A DNA stretch of 64,000 nucleotides from CAZAFL01 sp964484465 (GTDB lineage: Bacteria > Bacteroidota > Ignavibacteria > UBA10030 > SZUA-254): assembly GCA_964484465.1 (NCBI GenBank), contig CAZAFL010000012.1:1-64000 (forward strand). Reading direction: 5' to 3'. Both the position numbers and the translations under genes were made by a program. The notes under the pieces were generated by a model. That model saw only the letters and a program-made list of their open reading frames with translations. It was not told the DNA's origin and did not search any database. How positions within the stretch are numbered: the first letter of the stretch is position 1; each line of letters starts with the position of its first letter. Of this stretch, positions 6,381-15,123 are shown piece after piece.

Positions 6381-9242
6381 ATGCGGCAAAAACAAGTATC
6401 AACAGCTCATTCTCGCGAACGTCTCTTTCTTCTCGACGGCATGGCTCTTGCCTACCGGGCGTATTTTTCGTTCATCACCCGACCGCTTGTCAATTCAAAG
6501 GGGGAAAACACCAGCGCGATATTCGGATTTATCAACACCCTGATGAAAATTCTCAGCGAGGAAAAACCGGAGCACATCGCTGTTGTCTTCGATACCCGGG
6601 AGCCGACCTTCCGGCACAAAATGTACGAACCGTACAAGGCTACGCGCGAGAAAATGCCTGAAGAGATGTCCGCACAAATGGATAAACTGAAAGAGGTTGT
6701 CGAGGCGTTTAATGTACCGCTACTTGAACTGCCCGGCTTCGAAGCAGATGACATTATGGGAACCCTTGCCAGAAAAGCCGAGCGTGAGGGGATCGAAACA
6801 TTTCTTGTCACGGGTGACAAGGATTTCATGCAACTCCTTTCTCCTCTCGTGAAAATGTTCAAACCTGGAAAACAGGGAGACGAATGGGAAACTCTCGACG
6901 TCGCGTCAGTCAGGACAAAATTCGGCGTCGCTCCAGACCATGTCATTGATGTTTTGGGACTTACCGGCGATACCTCCGACAATGTGCCGGGCATTCCCGG
7001 CATCGGCGAAAAAACAGCCATCCCTCTTATCCAGAAATACGGAACCATCGAAAACCTTCTCGATAATATCGATGCTATTCCTCAAAAAGGTATTCAACAA
7101 AAGCTCAGGGAACACAAAGAAAAGGCGTTACTCTCGAAATCGCTTGTTACGATTGAAACAAGTGTACCGATAAAAGCGGATATTCATCATCTCGAAGCGA
7201 AACCCCGGGACAATTCCAAGCTTCTGAAACTCTTCGCCGAACTTGAATTCAAATCCTTGCTGAAGAAACTCTCTGATACAATTGTACAGGTCGATAGTAC
7301 CGCGAAGGTTGAACTTCCGGAAACTGCGTTGGACAATATTGTGAATGATAAGCACACATACCATCTTGTGGCGACAGAAAAAGAATTCGATGAACTTGTA
7401 TCGAAATTGAAACACTCGAAATTGTTCGTCTTCGATACTGAAACGACCGGAAGAGACCCGTTACTCGCTGAATTAGTCGGATTATCATTTGCTCTCCGCC
7501 CGCGCGAAGCCTGGTATGTACCGGTTCAGCCGGGCAGTAAACAATATGCGCTGCGGGTCGAACCGAAATTGAATCGCCCGAAGCGAGGCTCAGAAAGTCT
7601 CTTTCCGAAATCCGATCACCTCGGCCAGACATGGTCCGTACAAGGACTTGCACCGAATCATGTATTAACAACCCTCGCTCCGGTTTTTTCCAATGAATCG
7701 ACAAAAAAAATCGGTCAGAATATCAAATACGATATGCTCGTCCTTGCCGCTCATGGCATAGAGACAAGGGGAGTCCTTTTTGATACGATGGTTGCCAACT
7801 ATGTCCTACGTCCGGACGGCCAGCATAATCTCGATGCGCTTGCTGTTGAACATTTACGCTATAAGATGATTTCGTATGACGAGCTCACCGGAACGGGAAA
7901 AAATCATAAAGAACTCAGAGACATCAGGGTTGAGGAAGTTGCCGATTACTCAGCGCAGGATGCTGATATCACTTTCCGTCTTTCCGAAACACTAACGGGA
8001 AAGCTCGAACAGCAGCAACTTATAAAACTTTGTGAAGAAATCGAATTCCCGCTCATCCCCGTGCTTGCAGACATGGAACGTACCGGAGTAACCCTCGACC
8101 TCACGTTTCTTCGAAAACTTTCGAAAGAACTTTCCCATACGCTTGAAAATCTCACTCGTGATATCTATGCATTTGCAGGGGAACCATTCAACGTTAACTC
8201 AACGCAGCAGCTTGGAAAAATTCTCTTTGACAAAATGAAACTGTCGGTAATACGGAAAACTAAAACAGGGTTTTCAACGGACGTCGGTGTCCTCGAAACA
8301 CTCCGGCATGAACATCCCATTGTTGAGAAACTCCTTGAATACCGCCAGATGCAAAAGCTGAAATCGACGTATGTCGACGCCCTGCCGGAGCTCATGAACC
8401 CGACAACTGACCGCCTGCATACCTCGTTTAATCAGACGGTCGCAGCCACAGGACGTCTTTCAAGCAGCGACCCGAATCTGCAGAATATCCCAATACGGTC
8501 GGACATCGGTCGGAGTATACGCAAAGCGTTCATCCCTGCAGATGCACATCATTGTATACTTTCAGCAGATTATTCTCAAATCGAATTGAGAATTATGGCT
8601 CACATATCCGGCGATGAAGCAATGCGGCAGGCATTTCAAGAGGGAGAAGATATTCATGCGACGACGGCTTCAAAAGTGTTCGGATTACCCGCCGCTGATG
8701 TTACGCGGGACATGCGCAGAAAAGCAAAAGAAGTGAATTTCGGTATCATGTATGGGATTGGTCCCTTCGGGCTCGCAAACCGTCTGGATATCAGTCAAAG
8801 TGAAGCAAAGGTAATTATTACAAAATATTTTGAGCGCTTCCCGAAAGTCAATCAATACATTTTCGATACAATTGCCAGGACTAAACAGGCCGGCTTTGTA
8901 ACGACTCTGCTTGGCCGTCGGAGATACCTTCCCGATATCAATAGCCGTAACGGCAATATCCGCAGCAATGCCGAACGCCAGGCGATCAACATGCCGATTC
9001 AGGGAACCGCCGCAGACATGATTAAACTCGCAATGATTGGAATACACACTGCACTCGGGAAGAAACAGCTGCACGCGAACATGCTGCTTCAGGTTCATGA
9101 TGAACTTGTCTTTGAAGTGGCGAAGAATGATGAGCGTGAAACAAAAAAGCTGGTCATTGAAAAAATGAAAACGGCTCTTCCTCTTTCGGTCCCGGTTGAG
9201 GTTGAAGCAGGATCCGGGGAGAATTGGTTTGAGGCCCATTAA
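6381..9242 (+). CDS. polA: DNA polymerase I
   Basis: A 953-residue family A DNA polymerase. The start at 6381 is placed just before the conserved LFLLDGMALAYRAYF; an upstream in-frame ATG at 6327 would add a non-conserved tail. Domains in order are 5'-nuclease (about 10-300; ELPGFEADDIMG, VTGDKDFMQL, GLTGDTSDNVPGIPGIGEKT), 3'-5' exonuclease (about 340-540) with the catalytic DTET retained, so proofreading is likely active, and polymerase (about 560-950; DYSQIELRIMAH, RKAKEVNFGIMYG, QVHDELVFEV). The exonuclease domain has an extra segment of about 30 residues near 390-420 compared with the E. coli protein. The APC permease gene follows after one base. Confidence 0.97.
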   Translation: MRQKQVSTAHSRERLFLLDGMALAYRAYFSFITRPLVNSKGENTSAIFGFINTLMKILSEEKPEHIAVVFDTREPTFRHKMYEPYKATREKMPEEMSAQMDKLKEVVEAFNVPLLELPGFEADDIMGTLARKAEREGIETFLVTGDKDFMQLLSPLVKMFKPGKQGDEWETLDVASVRTKFGVAPDHVIDVLGLTGDTSDNVPGIPGIGEKTAIPLIQKYGTIENLLDNIDAIPQKGIQQKLREHKEKALLSKSLVTIETSVPIKADIHHLEAKPRDNSKLLKLFAELEFKSLLKKLSDTIVQVDSTAKVELPETALDNIVNDKHTYHLVATEKEFDELVSKLKHSKLFVFDTETTGRDPLLAELVGLSFALRPREAWYVPVQPGSKQYALRVEPKLNRPKRGSESLFPKSDHLGQTWSVQGLAPNHVLTTLAPVFSNESTKKIGQNIKYDMLVLAAHGIETRGVLFDTMVANYVLRPDGQHNLDALAVEHLRYKMISYDELTGTGKNHKELRDIRVEEVADYSAQDADITFRLSETLTGKLEQQQLIKLCEEIEFPLIPVLADMERTGVTLDLTFLRKLSKELSHTLENLTRDIYAFAGEPFNVNSTQQLGKILFDKMKLSVIRKTKTGFSTDVGVLETLRHEHPIVEKLLEYRQMQKLKSTYVDALPELMNPTTDRLHTSFNQTVAATGRLSSSDPNLQNIPIRSDIGRSIRKAFIPADAHHCILSADYSQIELRIMAHISGDEAMRQAFQEGEDIHATTASKVFGLPAADVTRDMRRKAKEVNFGIMYGIGPFGLANRLDISQSEAKVIITKYFERFPKVNQYIFDTIARTKQAGFVTTLLGRRRYLPDINSRNGNIRSNAERQAINMPIQGTAADMIKLAMIGIHTALGKKQLHANMLLQVHDELVFEVAKNDERETKKLVIEKMKTALPLSVPVEVEAGSGENWFEAH

Positions 9243-9243
9243 T

Positions 9244-10641
9244 ATGAACGCAAAATCATCCAGCGGTAACGGACATCTACATCCGTCGTCACCTTCGTCA
9301 GAGGTTGGCCTTCTTCGCCGACTCGGATTGTTCGATACAACGATGATCGTTATGGGTGGTATTATCGGCTCCGGTATTTTCATTAACCCGTCTGTTGTTG
9401 CTCGGATTCTCCATTCACCAGCTCTCATCCTCGGAGCATGGTTTGCCGGGGGGATCATCGCCTTACTTGGCGCTTTTATCTATGCCGAGCTTGCAGCCCG
9501 ACAGCCTGAAGTCGGAGGGCAATATGCATATCTCCGGTCTGCCTACGGCCCGCTTGTCGCATTTCTCTTCGGGTGGACGCTCTTGTTCATAAGCAATTGC
9601 GGAGGCATGGCTGCGGTGGCGATTACGTTCGCACGTTATTTCATCGACTTGACCGGTCTTAGTACTCCGGATTGGTCGGTTGCAGTAACTGTTATTTCGG
9701 CTCTTACTGTTATCAACTGTATGGGTGTACGGGCAGGCGGCACCGCACAAAATATTTTTATGGTGACAAAGATTCTGGCAATAGTCATGATGGTCGGGTT
9801 CGGCCTGAAAGCAATCGGAGTCCTGTCACCGACTTCTCCTCAATCCAGCTCATATGCGGAGCCAATCAATTTAATATCCACATTTGGCGCGGCATTGGTG
9901 CCTGTCATGTTTGCATACGGCGGATGGCAAACTGCCAACTTTGTCGCAGGTGAAATCAGGGAACCGGAAAAAAACCTGCCGAAAGGATTACTCATGGGTG
10001 TTTTGGGAGTCCTTGTGCTCTATCTTTCAGTGAACTTTATTTGCCTTGGGGTACTAGGAACTGAAGGGCTTGCTTCAACCATGACACCAGCCTCAACAAT
10101 CATGCGCATTGCCCTTGGTGAGCCGGGCGCAAAAATCATCGCTATCGGAATCGCAATCTCGACAGTCGGTTTTCTTAGTCAGTCCGTTCTTGTTGCGCCG
10201 CGCGTTTATTTCGCTATGGCGGAACATGGACTCTTCTTCAAGAAAATGGCGTGGATTCACCCTCGCACGCATGTTCCTGTGTTCGCCATTATTGCTCAAA
10301 GCGTTCTGACAATTCTCATTGCCCTTTGGGGAAAATATGAACAGATTCTTAGCTACGTTGTGTGGAATGATTTCTGCTTTTTCGGACTAACGGCAAGCTG
10401 CATTTTTATTTTCCGGCGCCGCGCCACGACTCAGAATATCCCCGGCGCCAGGGTACCCGGGCATCCATTCACAACTGGCCTTTTCATGCTCGCTGCAATT
10501 TTTATTATTGTGAATACATTCTGGACAAATACAGCGCAAGCCTGTATCGGACTTTTTATTACACTTTCGGGTATACCCGTGTATTACATATGGCGGTGGG
10601 TGAATAAGAATCGTCACCACGACCGTATGAATTTGACATAA
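9244..10641 (+). CDS. APC-family amino acid permease
   Basis: A 465-residue integral membrane protein with about 12 hydrophobic segments. The N-terminal GLFDTTMIVMGGIIGSGIF is the helix 1 unwound-region signature (G-x-x-I-G-S-G-I-F) of the APC superfamily (basic amino acid or glutamate/GABA type). The start was set at 9244, right after the polA stop, because an upstream ATG (9196) would overlap polA. The aminotransferase gene begins three bases after the stop, so import of an amino acid and its transamination may be linked. The exact substrate cannot be read from the sequence. Confidence 0.88.
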   Translation: MNAKSSSGNGHLHPSSPSSEVGLLRRLGLFDTTMIVMGGIIGSGIFINPSVVARILHSPALILGAWFAGGIIALLGAFIYAELAARQPEVGGQYAYLRSAYGPLVAFLFGWTLLFISNCGGMAAVAITFARYFIDLTGLSTPDWSVAVTVISALTVINCMGVRAGGTAQNIFMVTKILAIVMMVGFGLKAIGVLSPTSPQSSSYAEPINLISTFGAALVPVMFAYGGWQTANFVAGEIREPEKNLPKGLLMGVLGVLVLYLSVNFICLGVLGTEGLASTMTPASTIMRIALGEPGAKIIAIGIAISTVGFLSQSVLVAPRVYFAMAEHGLFFKKMAWIHPRTHVPVFAIIAQSVLTILIALWGKYEQILSYVVWNDFCFFGLTASCIFIFRRRATTQNIPGARVPGHPFTTGLFMLAAIFIIVNTFWTNTAQACIGLFITLSGIPVYYIWRWVNKNRHHDRMNLT

Positions 10642-10644
10642 CTT

Positions 10645-11742
10645 ATGCGAATCCCTTCAACAAAACATTCGGAATACATGCACTGGGCGAAGACCCGATC
10701 AGCTGCAAAATATAATTTAGCAATGAGCGACCTTTTGCACTACCCGTTAAGCGATTTATCAGTGAGGTTCGAGGGCTTGATACTTACCGGTTCAAGTGGA
10801 TACGGTTACAAACCCCTAGTGGAGGCAATCGCACGTCAACAAGAAGTGACGGCTGATTGCGTTGTTGAAACATTAGGAGCCTCCATGGCGAACCATGTGG
10901 CAATGGCAACAATGATCGAACCCGGTGACGAGGTTGTTCTCGAACATCCGACGTACGATTTACTTCTTTCCACTGCCCGGTACCTTCGTGCCGATATCAA
11001 ACGATTCCCCCGGCGTTTTGAACAGAATTTTTCCGTTGATTGCGACGAGCTTCGGCGGGTCGTCACTCCAAAAACAAAACTCATCGTCATCACCAACCTC
11101 CATAACCCGAGCAGCGCGTTTACCGACGAGACAACATTAAAAGAAATCGGAGAAATAGCCGCCCGTTCCGGCGCGCGAGTTTTAGTGGACGAGGTTTACC
11201 TGGATGCTGTATTTAACAAAAGGCCGCGGTCGGCATTTCATCTTGGGAATCAATTCATTTCAACCAACAGCCTTACAAAAGTCTACGGTTTAAGCGGGTT
11301 GCGGTGTGGCTGGATTCTCGCGGAACCTTCACTTGCACAACAAATGTGGCGGTTAATTGATCTCCATTACAGCACGCACGTTCACATTTCGGAACAACTA
11401 AGTGTTGTAGCCTTTGCCCAGCTCGAAACCATCCGAACACGATCGGAACGATTGTTGAATACAAACAAAGCGCTGGTCACCGCTTTCTTTGCATCGCATC
11501 AGGATTTTTCTGCTCCGCCCGTTATGCACGGGTTAGTGGTGTTTCCCCGCTTGCTATCGGGAGATGTCGACTGGCTCTGCACATTGCTGCGGGAGAAACA
11601 TCATACGACAATTGTTCCGGGGAAATTTTTTGAGATGGAACAACACGTGAGAATCGGATTAGGACAGGAAAGCACAAGGCTTACGCAAGGACTGGAAAAT
11701 ATTGCGGCTGCTCTCGGTGAAATGACAAGGCGCGATATCTAA
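10645..11742 (+). CDS. PLP-dependent aminotransferase, class I/II
   Basis: A 365-residue fold-type I aminotransferase. Visible catalytic features are GASMANH (residues 78-84, phosphate-binding region), N154-P155 in the HNPSS motif, D182 and Y185 in VDEVYLD, the PLP lysine K212 in STNSLTKVYGLSGLRCGW, and an arginine at 220. It is shorter than the usual 390-400 residues and belongs to an uncharacterised aspartate-aminotransferase-like group. The three-base gap after the APC permease gene, on the same strand, suggests an operon. The substrate is unknown. Confidence 0.85.
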   Translation: MRIPSTKHSEYMHWAKTRSAAKYNLAMSDLLHYPLSDLSVRFEGLILTGSSGYGYKPLVEAIARQQEVTADCVVETLGASMANHVAMATMIEPGDEVVLEHPTYDLLLSTARYLRADIKRFPRRFEQNFSVDCDELRRVVTPKTKLIVITNLHNPSSAFTDETTLKEIGEIAARSGARVLVDEVYLDAVFNKRPRSAFHLGNQFISTNSLTKVYGLSGLRCGWILAEPSLAQQMWRLIDLHYSTHVHISEQLSVVAFAQLETIRTRSERLLNTNKALVTAFFASHQDFSAPPVMHGLVVFPRLLSGDVDWLCTLLREKHHTTIVPGKFFEMEQHVRIGLGQESTRLTQGLENIAAALGEMTRRDI

Positions 11743-11765
11743 AAGCAAGGAAAGCCTGGCGATAG

Positions 11766-12326
11766 TCAGGAAAGCATCATCGTAGTTGTTCCGGGAGAAC
11801 CTACCTGATGTGAGCGGTCGCCCTGACCTCTCCGGCGCATAATCATCGCAACACCGATAAGAATTAACGCGACCGGCCAATAACGATGGATGGCTTCCCA
11901 GACATCCAAGCCGTAGACGTATCCATATTCAGTCATGATAAACAGGACACCGATACCGCAAAGTATCGATGCGGGGATCAGTAAAAACCAGTCTCTCACG
12001 TTATGAAGATAGACCATGACAAAGGCGACGCCGAACACGAGGAATGTCGCCGGAAAGAACATGTAAGCACGGAACTCTATGTTCTCCATCGACCGCAGGA
12101 AAAAATATAATCCATAGAGAAACAACACTGTCCCCCAGTAAATTTTCCCCCGTCTGTCGCGCGTGTAGCCGCGGCTCACTGTTGCAATCCCGAACAGCAT
12201 GATGAGGGGCCAAAACACCTGGCTGAATCGTACATCGAGGAGATGAAACCTGGTAAGTAACAGGGCCGTGCCAAAAAGGATAAGTGCAACGCCGAACCAG
12301 GGAAAGCGTATCTTTCGTTCTTCCAT
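11766..12326 (-). CDS. LiaI/DUF5668-like membrane protein
   Basis: A 186-residue membrane protein with about six short hydrophobic segments and a charged C-terminal tail. WFGVALILFGTALLL near the N-terminus and YWPVALILIGVAMIMRRR near the C-terminus are typical of the LiaI-LiaF-like transmembrane region (DUF5668), here present twice. It lies 9 bases downstream of the PspC-domain gene, so the two are probably co-transcribed. Proteins of this kind are linked to cell-envelope stress sensing, but the role here is an inference. Confidence 0.75.
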   Translation of the reverse strand: MEERKIRFPWFGVALILFGTALLLTRFHLLDVRFSQVFWPLIMLFGIATVSRGYTRDRRGKIYWGTVLFLYGLYFFLRSMENIEFRAYMFFPATFLVFGVAFVMVYLHNVRDWFLLIPASILCGIGVLFIMTEYGYVYGLDVWEAIHRYWPVALILIGVAMIMRRRGQGDRSHQVGSPGTTTMMLS

Positions 12327-12335
12327 GAGATAATC

Positions 12336-13037
12336 CTACACTGAAGTTATTGTTGGTTTTTCTTCGGGCATCAACAACGCAAGAATAATGTACAACAACA
12401 AACCCCAACCGAACGACGCGATCACTAAACAGACATACAATATGCGAACGATAGTTGAATCCACACTAAAATACGTTGCAATTCCGCCACATACGCCGAA
12501 GAGCTTTCGGTCATAAAGTGATCGCTTCAATTCCTTATGCCCGGCACCAAGAGGGGGCTGTACCTCGGGATCCGCAGCTGCAGATTTTTGTGATTGTGAG
12601 AGAACGGTGGGCTTTTGCGTCTGAACGTAAATGAATCCTAAACCGATAAGAATAAGGATAATCGGAAAAATCGTTCCCCAGGACAGATTCCACCAGTGGA
12701 ACGCCGCGAACCAGCCGAGGTTCGTAATGAGAATCAGTGCGCCCACAAGAATCAGCAGAACCGCCCAAAACCGATGCTTATCGGCGCGAGGCGGAGGCTG
12801 TGTAAACGGCTGTGAAAAATTCTGATGCTCCGGGTTTACAGGCATTATAATCATTCCAACAATATACAGGATAAAGCCCGCACCGCCGAGTAATGTGCTC
12901 AACACCATAAGAATTCTTACAATGGTCGGGTCGATATCGAAATATTCAGCAAGACCGCCGCAAATACCGTCGATCATTTTGTTACGTCTCGACTTATAGA
13001 GACGTTTGAGGGATTCTGTCGTTGTTTCCATGTTCAT
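12336..13037 (-). CDS. Protein with two PspC domains flanking a LiaI-like membrane core
   Basis: A 233-residue membrane protein. Residues about 9-70 form one PspC domain (YKSRRNKMIDGICGGLAEYF then VRILMVLSTLLGGAGFILYI). Residues about 82-130 hold two hydrophobic segments of LiaI/DUF5668 type. Residues about 168-228 form a second PspC domain (LYDRKLFGVCGGIATYF then VRILYVCLVIASFGWGLLLYI). PspC is the inner-membrane phage-shock regulator. No pspA or pspB is near. A second ATG lies two codons in. The LiaI-like gene follows after nine bases. Confidence 0.88.
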   Translation of the reverse strand: MNMETTTESLKRLYKSRRNKMIDGICGGLAEYFDIDPTIVRILMVLSTLLGGAGFILYIVGMIIMPVNPEHQNFSQPFTQPPPRADKHRFWAVLLILVGALILITNLGWFAAFHWWNLSWGTIFPIILILIGLGFIYVQTQKPTVLSQSQKSAAADPEVQPPLGAGHKELKRSLYDRKLFGVCGGIATYFSVDSTIVRILYVCLVIASFGWGLLLYIILALLMPEEKPTITSV

Positions 13038-13085
13038 GTTTTCACTATAGATACACTACTACATACGATAATTGCCCAACTTTGT

Positions 13086-13105
13086 TTCGTAAGAGCGCTC
13101 ACGAA
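13086..13105. repeat. Interrupted inverted repeat between Module A and the PspC gene
   Basis: TTCGT (13086-13090) and ACGAA (13101-13105) flank the perfect palindrome GAGCGCTC (13093-13100), with two extra bases on one side. It lies about 50 bases upstream of the PspC-domain start and about 30 bases past the NHL gene stop. It has no T-tract, so an operator is as likely as a terminator. Confidence 0.4.
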
Positions 13106-13135
13106 TGTGAACATTTACCCGGACAACATCCCACG

Positions 13136-14011
13136 TTATTCTTTGCGTTCAGTATTCTCGTCAGGAATCTGCTGTTGGTAAATGTGTTTTGAACTCAGAG
13201 CGAGGAGGATTTTCCCGTTCACTGCGATATCCATTATGTCTATTTGCTGTTGCGATGCAGATTCAATCATAACCGCAACAGTATCCGCGATGTTTCCCTG
13301 CTCGTTGATTGCTCGGACAACACTACCGTCGAGGACATAAATTCGGTCTTGAGAGACGGTAAACGTTTTGATGTGCGAAAATATTCCGGCTCCAATGTCC
13401 CGGACATAATTCCCAAAGATATCGAACACCTTCACCGTGTTCCCATCCTGGACATACACAAGATCGTTCGTGCTTATGCGTATTCTCGAAGGATTTTGCA
13501 GTTGTCCTTTCCCTCCCCCCCGTCCGCCAAACGCACGGTCGAACGTATTGTTGTTGATAATTTTTACTACACGGATATTTTCGCCGTCGACGACAAATAA
13601 TTCTCCGTGACGGGAAACCGCCACACTGCGAGGATAGCCAAATCGTTCTTCGGGTTCATCATTCTCCCGGAAATAAAGGGACGAGATGGCGTTCAAATTC
13701 CTGTCAAATCGCCGAATACGGTGATTACCGTAATCAGCAACATACACGTCAAGACCGTTAGGTGCATCGAGGTCAAGCGGTTGGTCGAAGGCGACATCGG
13801 ACCAGCCGTACCCGCCCGACGATGTACTGAGTTCCCCGTTTTGTGCCACTTTAAGAAGCTCATTTGTTTCCGCATCGAGGACATACATGTTTCCCATGGG
13901 GTCGACGGCAAGTGCGACAGCATGTTTGAAGTTCCCGATCGGTGATGATGTTGGATCTTCCCGGGAGGAAATAAAACGATAATCGCCGCTCAGGGCAAGA
14001 GCGGCGATCAT
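13136..14011 (-). CDS. NHL-repeat beta-propeller protein (Module A)
   Basis: At least 291 residues, almost entirely NHL-type blades: AVALAVDPMGNMYVLDAETN, LDVYVADYGNHRIRRFDRN, RSVAVSRHGELFVVDGENI, SRIRISTNDLVYVQDGNTV and two more, about six blades. ATG at 14011 leaves only a very short hydrophobic start. The frame stays open back to the stop codon of the upstream PorV-like gene, and starting at GTT or ATT (14038 or 14035) would restore a normal export signal (LFQIFIGMIAALALSG). Translation may therefore begin at a rare codon coupled to the upstream stop. It is the last gene of Module A. Such propellers usually bind protein or carbohydrate; the ligand is unknown. Confidence 0.75.
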   Translation of the reverse strand: MIAALALSGDYRFISSREDPTSSPIGNFKHAVALAVDPMGNMYVLDAETNELLKVAQNGELSTSSGGYGWSDVAFDQPLDLDAPNGLDVYVADYGNHRIRRFDRNLNAISSLYFRENDEPEERFGYPRSVAVSRHGELFVVDGENIRVVKIINNNTFDRAFGGRGGGKGQLQNPSRIRISTNDLVYVQDGNTVKVFDIFGNYVRDIGAGIFSHIKTFTVSQDRIYVLDGSVVRAINEQGNIADTVAVMIESASQQQIDIMDIAVNGKILLALSSKHIYQQQIPDENTERKE

Positions 14012-14038
14012 CCCAATGAAAATTTGAAAGAGAATAAC

Positions 14039-15070
14039 TTAGAACCCTAACCGAATCGTGAGAACATGGTTACCGTCGAAGAATTGCGTGTAGCGATACG
14101 CGTAATCGATGCCGATTGCAACATCGCTTAACGTATACTGGAGGCCGAAGCCTCCGCTCGGACCGTAAATATAATCGGTAGTGGATGGCCGGCTTTCAGC
14201 GACGTTCCACCCTCCTCTCACAAAAAATATATTTTGATAGGAATACTCCGCGCCGAATTTATATTCATCCAGCGAAAAGTTATTATTCTGAAACAATGAC
14301 GTCAGTGTCAGGCTGTTATCTCCCGAAAATTTACTCGAGTAGGAAACACCGATCTCAATGGTTGACGGAAGTTCGAATGAACCGGCATCGACTTTAACAT
14401 CGTGGATGACTCCACCGATCGCCACTTGGTTGATTAACGCCGAGCCGTCGAACTTCATTTGTGGTCCTATATTCTTCACCGCAACCCCGATGCTCAGGCC
14501 ATTGACCCGACCCAAGTTTGAGTACTGAACGCCCGCGTTGAAGCCGATGCCTGATGCGCTGACGCGGTCGATTCGTTCAGTAATAAGATTTGCCGTAAAA
14601 CCGACGCTGACATTTTCAGCGAGTAATTTTGCATACGTTGCTCCAAGGGTAACAAACGTAGGTGTAATAATTTCACCGGTACCGTCAGGAAAATCATCTG
14701 TTGTCACATGAATATCGCCGATATTCAGTGATTTCAGGCTGAAACCCAGCGTACCGAAATCTCCAAAACTAGAGCTGACTGCAAAGTAATTTACTGCCAT
14801 ATCCGCAAAATACGACATGTGCGAGAACATCGCATATGAACCTCGCTCCGTGAGTCGCCCCAGTCCCGCGGGATTCCAATAGATAGCATCGACACCCTGG
14901 GTTGTCGCTACGGAAGCGCCTCCCATGGCGATATCTCTGGCCCCCACAGGTATAAGGAGTTCAGGTGCCGCGGATGTACCGGACTTTGTATCACCACCAG
15001 CGAAAGTGACCGAGACACAGAACGCTATGATGGTGAGAACACCAATTGACAGACGATAGAATCGCTTCAT
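14039..15070 (-). CDS. PorV/PorQ-family outer membrane beta-barrel protein (Module A)
   Basis: A 343-residue protein with signal peptide MKRFYRLSIGVLTIIAFCVS. The ATG at 15070 follows an AAAGGAG ribosome site. The mature start LLIPVGARDIAMGGASVATT plus DAIYWNPAGLGRL is the hallmark of the PorV/PorQ (UPF0164) family, and the rest shows alternating strands of a barrel ending in TIRLGF. PorV proper is the T9SS shuttle protein that delivers cargo from the SprA translocon to the PorU sortase. This paralogue sits directly downstream of a T9SS-sorted surface protein, so a dedicated cargo partner is an inference. A homologue lies in the same slot of Module B. Confidence 0.87.
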   Translation of the reverse strand: MKRFYRLSIGVLTIIAFCVSVTFAGGDTKSGTSAAPELLIPVGARDIAMGGASVATTQGVDAIYWNPAGLGRLTERGSYAMFSHMSYFADMAVNYFAVSSSFGDFGTLGFSLKSLNIGDIHVTTDDFPDGTGEIITPTFVTLGATYAKLLAENVSVGFTANLITERIDRVSASGIGFNAGVQYSNLGRVNGLSIGVAVKNIGPQMKFDGSALINQVAIGGVIHDVKVDAGSFELPSTIEIGVSYSSKFSGDNSLTLTSLFQNNNFSLDEYKFGAEYSYQNIFFVRGGWNVAESRPSTTDYIYGPSGGFGLQYTLSDVAIGIDYAYRYTQFFDGNHVLTIRLGF

Positions 15071-15123
15071 GGTTGAAAAACTCCTTTCAATTATAATCGC
15101 TGTAAATACAACATCCGCTTGAA

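Noticed and set aside
8685..9458. Minus-strand open frame of 257 codons
   Set aside because: It is antisense to the end of polA and the start of the permease; no known domain and unusual composition.
11743..11790. CCTG/CAGG pair between the aminotransferase and LiaI-like genes as a terminator
   Set aside because: Only four-base arms and no T-tract on either strand.
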